Below, one piece after another: positions 44,788 through 52,728 of a stretch of DNA of 64,000 bases. The stretch is from Puteibacter caeruleilacunae. GTDB taxonomy: Bacteria > Bacteroidota > Bacteroidia > Bacteroidales > Prolixibacteraceae. How positions within the stretch are numbered: the first letter of the stretch is position 1; the number at the start of each line of letters is the position of its first letter. The notes under the pieces were generated by a model that saw nothing but the letters and a program-made list of their open reading frames with translations, made no database searches and was not told the DNA's origin. Location: contig SJCO01000013.1 in the NCBI GenBank assembly GCA_005217565.1, positions 124,001 through 188,000 on the forward strand. The letters run 5' to 3'. Position numbers and translations under genes: made by a program.

Positions 44788-45834
44788 TTATTTCTGTTTA
44801 TAATGAATCTTTGGTAGACTTCTCAAACGAGAAGCACTAGTCTCAGCAGTAATATCTCGCTGAGGATTTCCTAACATTTCGTAACCTACCATGAACTTCT
44901 TCACCGTTGCAGAACGCAACAATGGTGGGTAAAAGTGCATGTGGAAATGCCAGTATGGATGCTCTTCTCCATCAGTCGGACTTTGATGAATACCTGCTGA
45001 GTATGCAAATGACACCTCAAACAAGTTATCATACATAATAGTCAACTGCTTGTAGATATCAGCCAATGCTTCTTTCACTGCATCATCAAACTGACTAATG
45101 TTTGCGTACGCATCTTTTGAAATAATCATTGCCTCAAATGGCCATACAGCCCAATAAGGCACAAGAGCTACAAAATGCTCATTTTCACAAAGAATTCGAT
45201 CTTTCTTATCTAGTTCTGATTTCACATAATCACCTAATAAAGTGCGACCATGCTTTTCGAAATATGCTTTCTGGCGAACGACCTCTTTCTCAACCTCGTT
45301 AGGGATGTTACTTGAAGACCAAATCTGTCCATGAGGGTGAGGATTACTACAGCCCATGATACTTCCTTTATTTTCGAAGATCTGAACGTAATTTACACCT
45401 TCAATGGCACCAATTTCATTATACTCTTTCTGCCACAAATCAACTACTTCCTTAATTGCCGGAACTTCCATCTCAGGAACAGTCAAGTCGTGACGTGGAG
45501 AGAAACAAATAACTTTACAAAGACCTTTTACACTTTCAGCTTTGAATAAATCACCATCATTCTCACCTCCATCAGGAGTATCGCTAAGCAATGCACTAAA
45601 GTCGTTCACAAAAGAATAAGCTCCTTTATAGTCAGGATTTCTTTCTCCACCGATACGCTCATTACCTGCACACAAGTAACACTTAGGATCGTGCTGTGGA
45701 CGTTGCTCCTCAACTACTTTTTCAACTTGTCCTTGCCATGGGCGCTTTGCGCGGTGTGGCGAAACAAGAATCCATTCTCCTGTTAGTGGATTAAACCTCC
45801 TGTGTGGATGGTCTTCCATATTAAATGTACTCAT
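44788..45834 (-). CDS. galT: Galactose-1-phosphate uridylyltransferase
   Basis: A 348-residue GalT of the Leloir pathway, exchanging UMP between UDP-glucose and galactose-1-phosphate. The HIT-like active site is SNPHPHGQIW with the nucleophile His166 and His168 nearby. A zinc site of the N-terminal half is visible in CYLCAGNERIGG (Cys52, Cys55). C-terminal HQSPTDGEEHPYWHFHMHFYPP carries further metal and substrate histidines. The length matches the E. coli enzyme. The gene starts 12 bp after the galK stop and is surely co-transcribed with it. UDP-galactose epimerase (galE) is not in the window. Confidence 0.97.
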   Translation of the reverse strand: MSTFNMEDHPHRRFNPLTGEWILVSPHRAKRPWQGQVEKVVEEQRPQHDPKCYLCAGNERIGGERNPDYKGAYSFVNDFSALLSDTPDGGENDGDLFKAESVKGLCKVICFSPRHDLTVPEMEVPAIKEVVDLWQKEYNEIGAIEGVNYVQIFENKGSIMGCSNPHPHGQIWSSSNIPNEVEKEVVRQKAYFEKHGRTLLGDYVKSELDKKDRILCENEHFVALVPYWAVWPFEAMIISKDAYANISQFDDAVKEALADIYKQLTIMYDNLFEVSFAYSAGIHQSPTDGEEHPYWHFHMHFYPPLLRSATVKKFMVGYEMLGNPQRDITAETSASRLRSLPKIHYKQK

Positions 45835-45846
45835 AATATCCTGGTT

Positions 45847-47007
45847 TTAACAGATTTTACGTGCTCCATCTCCGATCTCTGCCACGAAGAATTCTGGCTT
45901 CAATCCTGTACGAGCTTCATAGTTCTTTCCTACTGTTTCAATGAAATTGTCGATTGCTTCGTCTTTTACAAGACTTACAGTACAACCTCCGAAACCTCCA
46001 CCGGTCATACGTGAACCGATAACACCTTCGATTTTCCAAGCCTCTTCAGCCATCGTATCCAATGCATTACCTGTCACCTCGTAATCGTCTCTCAACGACT
46101 CATGAGAAGCATTCATTAATTTACCGAATATTTCAAGCTCGCCAGCCTTCAATGCAACAACTGCATCGGTAGTACGCTTGATTTCCGAAACAACGTGAGT
46201 TGCTCTACGCAACGCAGTTTCATCAGTAATAGCTTCTTTTACAGTCTCAAATTCTTCAGGAGAAAGTTCTCCTAGATTCTTAACAGCTTTAGCTCCATTC
46301 AATAACTCAACTGCTTTATGACACTCAGCTACACGCTCGTTATACTTACCAGCGTCAAGTTTATGAGGACTGTTAGTGTTACTGATAATTACTTTAACAC
46401 CATTCAACTCTACAGGAACCAATTCATACTCCAATGTATCACAGTTCAAGAAAATAGCATGATTTTCTTTACCCATACATGAAGCAAACTGATCCATAAT
46501 ACCACAGTTCACACCAACGAACTCGTTTTCTGCTCCCTGCGACATTTTCACCAATTCAACACGATCGATTCCATAACCGAATAAGTCGTTAATTGCATAA
46601 GCAGTTACAACCTCAAGTGCTGCAGATGAAGATAATCCTGCACCATTAGGTACGTTACCATCGAATAACATCTCAACTCCTGATTCAAGGTTGATTCCTC
46701 TTTTCATGAATTGATTAATAACACCAAGTGGATAGTTTACCCACTCTTTTCCCACTGGAGACGTAAGCTCATCAAGGCCTAGTTCAACAGTGAAATCCAT
46801 ATTGCGTGAAGCAAATTTTACTTTCTTGTCACTAGTCTTACGAATAGCTAGTGATGTTCCAAAACTTAATGCACAAGGAAATACAAAACCTCCGTTGTAA
46901 TCAGTGTGCTCCCCAATTAAGTTCACTCTACCTGGAGAGAAGTATACACTTACTTCTCCTTCTCCATATTTCGCCAGGAAATCATTTTTAATAATATCTA
47001 CACTCAT
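45847..47007 (-). CDS. galK: Galactokinase
   Basis: A 386-residue GHMP kinase that phosphorylates galactose at C1. The galactokinase signature GRVNLIGEHTDYNGG lies at 26-40, the ATP-binding loop GAGLSSSAA at 122-130, and the C-terminal GHMP motif MTGGGFGGCTV near 335-345. CGIMDQFAS near 168-176 contains the likely catalytic Asp. It is first in the operon galK-galT-symporter. A promoter with a -33/-7 pair and a doubled TACTGGTnGG element at the start site lies upstream. Confidence 0.97.
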   Translation of the reverse strand: MSVDIIKNDFLAKYGEGEVSVYFSPGRVNLIGEHTDYNGGFVFPCALSFGTSLAIRKTSDKKVKFASRNMDFTVELGLDELTSPVGKEWVNYPLGVINQFMKRGINLESGVEMLFDGNVPNGAGLSSSAALEVVTAYAINDLFGYGIDRVELVKMSQGAENEFVGVNCGIMDQFASCMGKENHAIFLNCDTLEYELVPVELNGVKVIISNTNSPHKLDAGKYNERVAECHKAVELLNGAKAVKNLGELSPEEFETVKEAITDETALRRATHVVSEIKRTTDAVVALKAGELEIFGKLMNASHESLRDDYEVTGNALDTMAEEAWKIEGVIGSRMTGGGFGGCTVSLVKDEAIDNFIETVGKNYEARTGLKPEFFVAEIGDGARKIC

Positions 47008-47023
47008 CGTACTGTTAAATTAC

Positions 47024-47074
47024 TACTGGTTGGTACTGGTGGGTAAAAGTAGATATTATTTTTTGAATCGCAAT
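47024..47074 (-). promoter_or_regulatory. galK operon promoter with a 10-bp direct repeat
   Basis: On the minus strand, ATTG (47074-47071) and TACTTTTA (47051-47044) are a -33/-7 pair with a 19-bp spacer, the latter one base from TAnnTTTG. Just downstream, at the expected start site, TACTGGTTGG and TACTGGTGGG (plus-strand reading, 47024-47043) form a direct repeat that could be an operator. Confidence 0.5.
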
Positions 47075-47103
47075 AAATTTTCTGGTTTTTTAGATTTTAA
47101 GGC

Positions 47104-47136
47104 AAAAAAAAGCCCCGAAGAATTTTCCCCGGGGCT
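47104..47136 (-). terminator. Rho-independent terminator after the M3 peptidase gene
   Basis: On the minus strand AGCCCCG pairs with CGGGGCT around a short loop, followed by seven T. It separates the peptidase transcript from the galK promoter 30 bp further on. GC-rich stem in AT-rich DNA; a textbook case. Confidence 0.95.
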
Positions 47137-47159
47137 ACCTATATCTAAAGTATTAATCT

Positions 47160-49277
47160 CTAGTTCAATCCACGCTTAGCAAGCAATGGATCAATCGAAG
47201 GTTCTTGTCCACGGAACTTTTTATAAAGCACCATAGGATCCTCTGTTCCACCTTTCGACAATACATTTTCACGGAATGATGTAGCTAACTCTTTGTTAAA
47301 GATACCTTTCTCTTTAAATGCATCAAAAGCATCAGCATCCAATACTTCAGCCCAAATGTAGCTATAGTAACCAGCAGAATATCCACCAGTAAAGATATGT
47401 TGGAAATAAGTACTCTTATAACGAGAATAAATCTCAGGAATCAATCCATAAGCTTTTAAAGTCTCATTCTCAAATTTCTCAACATCTAAACCTTCAGCAC
47501 TCTTCAATGTATGATATTTCATATCTAACAACGAAGCAGCTAAATACTCAGTAGTAGCGAATCCCTGGTTAAAATGACCAGCATTCTTCAATTTCTGAAT
47601 CAACTCATCAGGAATAACCTCACCTGTCTCATAATGCTTAGCAAACATCTTCAATACCTGCTCATCAGCAGCCCAGTTCTCCATAATCTGAGATGGTAGC
47701 TCAACAAAATCGCGTGCTACAGAAGTACCAGAAGTAGTATAGTATGAAGTATTTGAAAGGAATCCATGCAATGCATGTCCAAATTCATGGAACAAAGTAG
47801 AAACCTCGTCAAAGCTCAACAATGCAGGCTTGTCACCTACAGGCTTCGAGAAGTTACAAACATTACAGATAATTGGAGTTACCTCTTTTCCATCAGGTTT
47901 CCATTGCTTACGGTAAGAGTTCATCCATGCACCACCACGCTTGCTTGCACGTGGGAAGTAATCAACATAGAAAATACCGATATGCTTACCATTAGCTTCT
48001 TGAAGCTCATATACTTTTACCTCTTTGTGATAAGGCTCAATATCGGTACGAGGAATAAATTTCAATCCGTAAAGTTTCTCTGCAACCTTAAATGCTCCGT
48101 CTACAACATTCTCAAGTTTGAAATATGGACGCAACATATTCTCATCAAGGTTATACTTCTTCACCTTCAATTTCTCAGCATAGTACCACCAGTCGTGAGC
48201 AGCTAATTTAAACTTACCACCCTCTTCATTGATAATCTGTTGCATTTCTTTACGCTCTTGCTTAGCTACATCTAATGCAGGCTTCCAAAGTTTGTCTAGT
48301 AATGCAAATACATTCTCAGGCTTCTTCGACATACGATTATCCAACAAGTAATCAGCTGGAGTTTCGAAACCAAGCAAGTTAGCTTTTTGGATATTTAAAG
48401 CAACGATCTTCTTGATCACCTCTTTGTTATCATTGGCATTACCATTGTTTCCTCGATTCAAATACGCATCGTATAACTTCTTACGAAGGTCACGATTTTC
48501 AGCATACTGAAGGAATGGAATCATACTAGGCTTTTGTGTAGTAAATAACCATTTACCTTCCTGACCGGCCTCTTTTGCTGCCTCGGCCGCTCCAATAACA
48601 ACACTTTCAGGTAATCCAGCCAAGTCTTCCTTCTTGTCGATAAACATTTGGAAAGCATTGGTCTCGGTTAATACATTCTCGCCAAATTTCAAGAAGTTCA
48701 AAGACAATTCTTCATTCACTTTACGAAGCTTTGCTTTATCATCTTCTCCTAAATTTGCTCCACTACGAACAAAACCTTTGTATGTTTTATCTAAAAGATT
48801 TGCTTGTTCCTGATTCAAACCCAGGTCATCTTTCTTCTCATAAAGCGCCTTAACTCTTTTCCAAAGCGCGTCATTCATCCAGATATCGTCCTCACTTTTA
48901 CTCATTAAAGGAGATACCTCTTTAGCGATATTATTGATCTCATCGTTTGTATCTGCCGATTTCAAGTTATAAAATACACCAGAAACCTTGCGTAACAATG
49001 GACCTCTTTTATCCAATGCTGCGATAGTATTTTCAAATGTAGGTGCTTCTTTATTTTCAGCAATCGCCTTCACCTCATCTGCCAACTCTGCCAACGCTTT
49101 TTTAAATGCTGGCATATAATGCTCATTCTTAATCTTACTAAAAGGAGCCGTACCCATAGGGGTATTCCATTCTGTAAAAAACGGATTCACTTCGGTTGTG
49201 GTTTCTGCTTTCTTTTCCATATTACATGAAGATAAAAACAATCCAGCCGATAGAAATACTAATGTAAGTTTTTTCAC
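47160..49277 (-). CDS. dcp: M3 family zinc peptidase, peptidyl-dipeptidase Dcp-like lipoprotein
   Basis: A 705-residue protein starting with GTG at 49277; no ATG lies before the signal sequence, and the start is fixed by the lipobox LFLSSC (cysteine 17-18). The M3 zinc site is complete: His497-Glu498-x-x-His501 (FHEFGHALHG) and Glu526 (FVELPSQ). C-terminal SGGYSAGYYSYIWAEVLDADAF is the typical M3 substrate region with the catalytic tyrosines. Length and sequence fit dipeptidyl carboxypeptidases (Dcp), which remove C-terminal dipeptides; oligopeptidase A-like activity is possible. As a lipoprotein it would act in the periplasm. It is upstream of galK but ends at its own terminator. Confidence 0.94.
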   Translation of the reverse strand: MKKLTLVFLSAGLFLSSCNMEKKAETTTEVNPFFTEWNTPMGTAPFSKIKNEHYMPAFKKALAELADEVKAIAENKEAPTFENTIAALDKRGPLLRKVSGVFYNLKSADTNDEINNIAKEVSPLMSKSEDDIWMNDALWKRVKALYEKKDDLGLNQEQANLLDKTYKGFVRSGANLGEDDKAKLRKVNEELSLNFLKFGENVLTETNAFQMFIDKKEDLAGLPESVVIGAAEAAKEAGQEGKWLFTTQKPSMIPFLQYAENRDLRKKLYDAYLNRGNNGNANDNKEVIKKIVALNIQKANLLGFETPADYLLDNRMSKKPENVFALLDKLWKPALDVAKQERKEMQQIINEEGGKFKLAAHDWWYYAEKLKVKKYNLDENMLRPYFKLENVVDGAFKVAEKLYGLKFIPRTDIEPYHKEVKVYELQEANGKHIGIFYVDYFPRASKRGGAWMNSYRKQWKPDGKEVTPIICNVCNFSKPVGDKPALLSFDEVSTLFHEFGHALHGFLSNTSYYTTSGTSVARDFVELPSQIMENWAADEQVLKMFAKHYETGEVIPDELIQKLKNAGHFNQGFATTEYLAASLLDMKYHTLKSAEGLDVEKFENETLKAYGLIPEIYSRYKSTYFQHIFTGGYSAGYYSYIWAEVLDADAFDAFKEKGIFNKELATSFRENVLSKGGTEDPMVLYKKFRGQEPSIDPLLAKRGLN

Positions 49278-49718
49278 GACAACTATATTTATTGATGAAT
49301 AGATTATTTCTCTGCGACGAATTTAACCAAAACTCGCAATACAAAAAACAATTGAAATCATGTTTGGTTGAATCAACTTATATCTTACAACATATTTTTG
49401 CAGATTTTTATGCTTGTGATATCATATTTATGGAATATTTGAATCAAGCAAATAGCAACCATAACAAAAAGTAAACCACCTCATTTAATCGCTTTACTCC
49501 GCAAAATATGCAATTCAAAACGAGTATAAACATGAAAGGATTAACACAAGTATTCACTTTTATTCATCAGTTCCATGATCTTTACAAAATCGTAAAATCA
49601 AAGCACCTGATTTAATCAAACTCACATGACATAACTACACTTAATGGATATCATCACCACCCTTTCGTACCCCAGAAGTATGACCTTCTCCCTATCAAAA
49701 CCGTCTATACCCTATGTT

Positions 49719-49752
49719 TTCCCTATCTAACTGATAGAGATTAGATAGGGAA
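49719..49752. repeat. Perfect inverted repeat TTCCCTATCTAA
   Basis: TTCCCTATCTAA (49719-49730) and TTAGATAGGGAA (49741-49752) flank a 10-nt spacer. A further TAGATAGGGAAAGTATAG on the right mirrors CTATACCCTATGTTTTCCC on the left, so the symmetry extends to about 49704-49772 with bulges. It has no T-run and could be a protein-binding site or an RNA fold. Confidence 0.75.
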
Positions 49753-49895
49753 TAGATAGGGAAAGTATAGAGTTGAAATAGCGAATTGGTGATCTATTTT
49801 GTACATTGGGCCTTTGCGTAGTCCTTCTTTATCCGTTTATCACGGAGTTCATCCTTGTCTTCGCTTCTCTGTTTCCCTCTGAGCGAAGGGAAGTT

Positions 49896-49960
49896 TTCCG
49901 GTCTCCGATCTCCACGAAGCGCAGCGTTGTCTTCCGGTCTCCACGTAGCGCAGCGTTGTC
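49896..49960. repeat. Two-copy direct repeat containing CCGGTCTCC and GCGCAGCGTTGTC
   Basis: Copy 1 at 49896-49931 and copy 2 at 49932-49960 both run TTCCGGTCTCC to AGCGCAGCGTTGTC; copy 1 has an extra 7 bases. The element is much richer in GC than the surroundings, and its core CCGGTCTC recurs in other intergenic regions of the window. Confidence 0.75.
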
Positions 49961-50058
49961 CTATTTAACCTTCTTTAACACTTCAATGCTTAAACCTTTT
50001 ATCAATTCCATTATCTATATAGCGTGTTTAGTTAGTAACAAAAAGAGAAAGAGTAGAA

Positions 50059-52494
50059 ATGACGAGAACCTTAATGATTACCGTAATGGCATTATTTTAT
50101 GCCACAGTGATGTATGCACAGCCTGGAGGCCAGGCTCCCATGATGAAGGATGGTAAAATAACCGGAATCATAATGGATAAAGATTTAAATCACCCCGTGG
50201 AGTATGCAAATATTGCCCTTTATTCCCTCCGCGACTCATCGTTAGTAACCGGAACAGTAACCACTCCGGAAGGAAAATTCACACTCAATAACCTTAGACC
50301 TGGTCGTTATTATATCAGTGTTAAATTCATTGGGTATGAAACACAGCAGATCAAACAAGTGATGGTTACCCCAAAAAATAAATTGGTTGATTTGGGAGAA
50401 ATAGAACTTCATCAGGCCGCCCAGGCACTGGAAGGTGTAAATGTTGTAGCTGAACGATCGCCTATCGTTTATAAGATCGATAAAAAAGTGATTAATCCAG
50501 AACAGTTTGCAACAGCAGCCTCTGGTACATCACTTGATGTACTTGAGCAAACACCATCAGTAACTGTCGATATTGAAGGAAATGTTTCGCTACGAGGAAG
50601 CAGTAGTTTTACCGTCCTGATCGACGGTCGACCTAGTCCTTTTTCCGGAGCTGATGCCCTTGAACAAATTCCGGCTAGCTCAATTGAAAATATTGAGATT
50701 ATTACCAATCCTTCGGCCAAGTATGATCCAGAGGGAACAGCTGGTATCATTAACATCATCTCCAAGAAGTCGAAACTTGATGGCTTGAGTGGATTGATTA
50801 ATGCTAAAGCTGGAACATATGATAACTATGGAGCTGATGCCTTGGTTAATTATCGTACTGGAAAATGGAACCTCTTTGTTGGAACAGAATCAAGTCATAA
50901 CAATAGAGAAGGTAATCGTTTCCTGGAAAATGCCACCACCGTAGACAATACTACCTCATACTTAAAGAATAGTGGAGACTTCTCTCGTTCAGGAGGAACA
51001 ACAAATTACAAGGCCGGTTTCGACTATAAATTCAGCGATAACACAACATTTTCTGCCAATGTAAATTTCGGTAGTCGCGAAAGAAATCGATATGGAGAAC
51101 TAGATTATCATGAATGGACCAGTCCTGCCACAACCGACAACTTTTATACCGGCATTAGTGATAACGATAGCGACGGAGACTTTTTAAGCTTAACATCGGT
51201 TTTCACACACAAGTTTGATGGAGATGATCATCGTTTAGACATCGAAGCTTATTATCGAGACAGTGAGGAGGATGATATTGATCGGACAAAACAATTAGAT
51301 GCTTCTAACGCGATATATTTCGGACAAGAAAATAGTGAATTGGAAGATGAAGAATCACTTCGATTAAAAGTTGACTATATTGTTCCTGTTGGAGAAAAAA
51401 GTAAGCTTGAAGCAGGACTCCAATCTCGCATTGAAGATTTTAAAGGTAGCAACACCACCAATAGCTACAACACTGATACAAAATCGTGGGCAATAAATCC
51501 ATTGTATTCCTATGAATCAAGTTCTGAGAAGAACATTCATGCAGCGTACGCTACCTTATCCAATGAATTCAACAAGGTAGGTCTTCAGGTTGGACTACGC
51601 ACTGAATATACCGATAGAACAATCAACGTAGATAACGGTAGTGATCCTTTTGAATTGAACCGTTGGGATTTCTTCCCTACCTTGCATTTCTCGGTTCAGT
51701 TACCAGGTGAGAAACAGTTCATGGCGAGTTATACGCGAAGAATCAACCGTCCGCGCGACTTCTACCTGGAACCTTATGAAACCTATATGGATGCGTATAA
51801 TATTCGCTCGGGGAATCCTGATCTTGCTCCTGAATATATCGATTCATACGAGTTAGGATTAACCAAGCGTTTTGGCACCAGCTTTATGTCCCTCGAAGCA
51901 TTCTATCGCAAGACAAACGACAAGATAGAACGTACCCGTACTCCTTATTCTGGAAACATCATGTACAATACTTTTGAAAATGTAGGAAATGATCACTCTA
52001 TAGGTACTGAATTGATGATCAATATGAGGCCTGCAAAATGGTATACATTAAACCTATCAGGTAGTGTGTTTCACTATAAGGTAACTGGAGAACTCTACGG
52101 TGCAGACTATAGTCAGGAGAGTTTTAACTGGAATACCCGTATTGGAAACAGCTTTATGCTTTCACCTACTACAAAATTTCAGTTAGATGGAATGTTTACA
52201 AGTGCATCAAAAACTGCCCAAGGAGAGCGAGAAGGCTTTATGGCAGTGAATGCTGCTGTTAAGAAAGATTTCCTCAACAACCGACTAACAGCAACGTTAC
52301 AGGCAAGAGATATCTTTGACATGATGAAGTTTGAATTTACAACGATAGGACCTGATTACTCTTCACACATGAAGTTTAACATGAAGTCGCCTAGCTTCTC
52401 TTTAAATCTTAGCTATCGCATCAATAACTATAAGATCAAGAAAAGCAAATCTCGTGGCGAAAGCATGGGAGGTGGAGAAGGAGATTTCTTTTAA
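50059..52494 (+). CDS. TonB-dependent outer-membrane receptor (OMP beta-barrel 3 type)
   Basis: An 811-residue protein with a signal peptide ending VMYAQ. A carboxypeptidase-regulatory-like domain covers about 30-120 (GIIMDKDLNHPVEYANIALY), a plug domain about 135-225 (LRGSSSFTVLIDGRPSPF, IEIITNPSAKYDPEGTAGIINIISKK), and the rest is an outer-membrane barrel. It is shorter than SusC proteins and has no SusD partner, so it belongs to the non-Sus group of TonB-dependent receptors; ligand unknown (siderophore, peptide or other). The C-terminus has a Gly-rich GGGEGDFF tail. It is followed by a terminator and is convergent with the hybrid regulator. Confidence 0.9.
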   Translation: MTRTLMITVMALFYATVMYAQPGGQAPMMKDGKITGIIMDKDLNHPVEYANIALYSLRDSSLVTGTVTTPEGKFTLNNLRPGRYYISVKFIGYETQQIKQVMVTPKNKLVDLGEIELHQAAQALEGVNVVAERSPIVYKIDKKVINPEQFATAASGTSLDVLEQTPSVTVDIEGNVSLRGSSSFTVLIDGRPSPFSGADALEQIPASSIENIEIITNPSAKYDPEGTAGIINIISKKSKLDGLSGLINAKAGTYDNYGADALVNYRTGKWNLFVGTESSHNNREGNRFLENATTVDNTTSYLKNSGDFSRSGGTTNYKAGFDYKFSDNTTFSANVNFGSRERNRYGELDYHEWTSPATTDNFYTGISDNDSDGDFLSLTSVFTHKFDGDDHRLDIEAYYRDSEEDDIDRTKQLDASNAIYFGQENSELEDEESLRLKVDYIVPVGEKSKLEAGLQSRIEDFKGSNTTNSYNTDTKSWAINPLYSYESSSEKNIHAAYATLSNEFNKVGLQVGLRTEYTDRTINVDNGSDPFELNRWDFFPTLHFSVQLPGEKQFMASYTRRINRPRDFYLEPYETYMDAYNIRSGNPDLAPEYIDSYELGLTKRFGTSFMSLEAFYRKTNDKIERTRTPYSGNIMYNTFENVGNDHSIGTELMINMRPAKWYTLNLSGSVFHYKVTGELYGADYSQESFNWNTRIGNSFMLSPTTKFQLDGMFTSASKTAQGEREGFMAVNAAVKKDFLNNRLTATLQARDIFDMMKFEFTTIGPDYSSHMKFNMKSPSFSLNLSYRINNYKIKKSKSRGESMGGGEGDFF

Positions 52495-52497
52495 TAC

Positions 52498-52528
52498 GGT
52501 GAAAGGTTGAACGGTTGAAAGATTAGAA
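52498..52528. repeat. Short purine-rich repeat after the TonB receptor
   Basis: GGTGAAAGGTTGAACGGTTG and following GAAAGATTAG resemble the GGTnGAA units of the long repeat at 15349-15450 and its inverse. It starts right after the stop codon. Members of this family therefore occur at gene 3' ends twice in the window. Confidence 0.6.
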
Positions 52529-52624
52529 GATTCCTGGTTTCTCGGAGCACTGGGGATACCTTAAAGCGTTCACAAGACTTTGAAGCGTGTTAGTAAAAGT
52601 CATAACACCTGAAATAGATAAAGC

Positions 52625-52668
52625 AAAAGCCGGAGGTGACTCAGATTTCTGATACGCTCCGGCTTTTT
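52625..52668 (+). terminator. Rho-independent terminator between convergent TonB receptor and HTCS
   Basis: AAAGCCGGAG (52626-52635) pairs with CTCCGGCTTT (52657-52666), a perfect 10-bp stem followed by T residues; the A-run on the left means it can also serve the minus-strand regulator gene ending at 52729. Confidence 0.9.
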
Positions 52669-52728
52669 ATAACTACCACAATAAACAGACATTTACCAGA
52701 TGTCTGTCCAGAACCAAATATGAAACGT

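Larger units (their letters stand above)
49278..50058. other. Long intergenic region with inverted and direct repeats
   Basis: A 781-bp gap between the M3 peptidase and the TonB receptor, divergent. No convincing gene was seen; a 60-codon frame at 49292-49474 has no recognisable features. It holds a perfect inverted repeat (49719-49752) and a tandem direct repeat of unusual GC content (49896-49960). The second half resembles a repeat-derived segment. Confidence 0.55.

Noticed and set aside
47766-48206. 146-codon open frame opposite the M3 peptidase
   Set aside because: It is antisense to the zinc-site region of a well-defined gene and has no recognisable protein features.
49292-49474. 60-codon frame in the gap after the M3 peptidase
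   Set aside because: No domain, odd composition, and a start that lies against the divergent gene. Probably chance.
49806-50156. 116-codon frame running from the repeat region into the TonB receptor gene
   Set aside because: It is made largely of the GC-rich repeat and overlaps the receptor start in another frame. The receptor frame has the signal peptide and domain.
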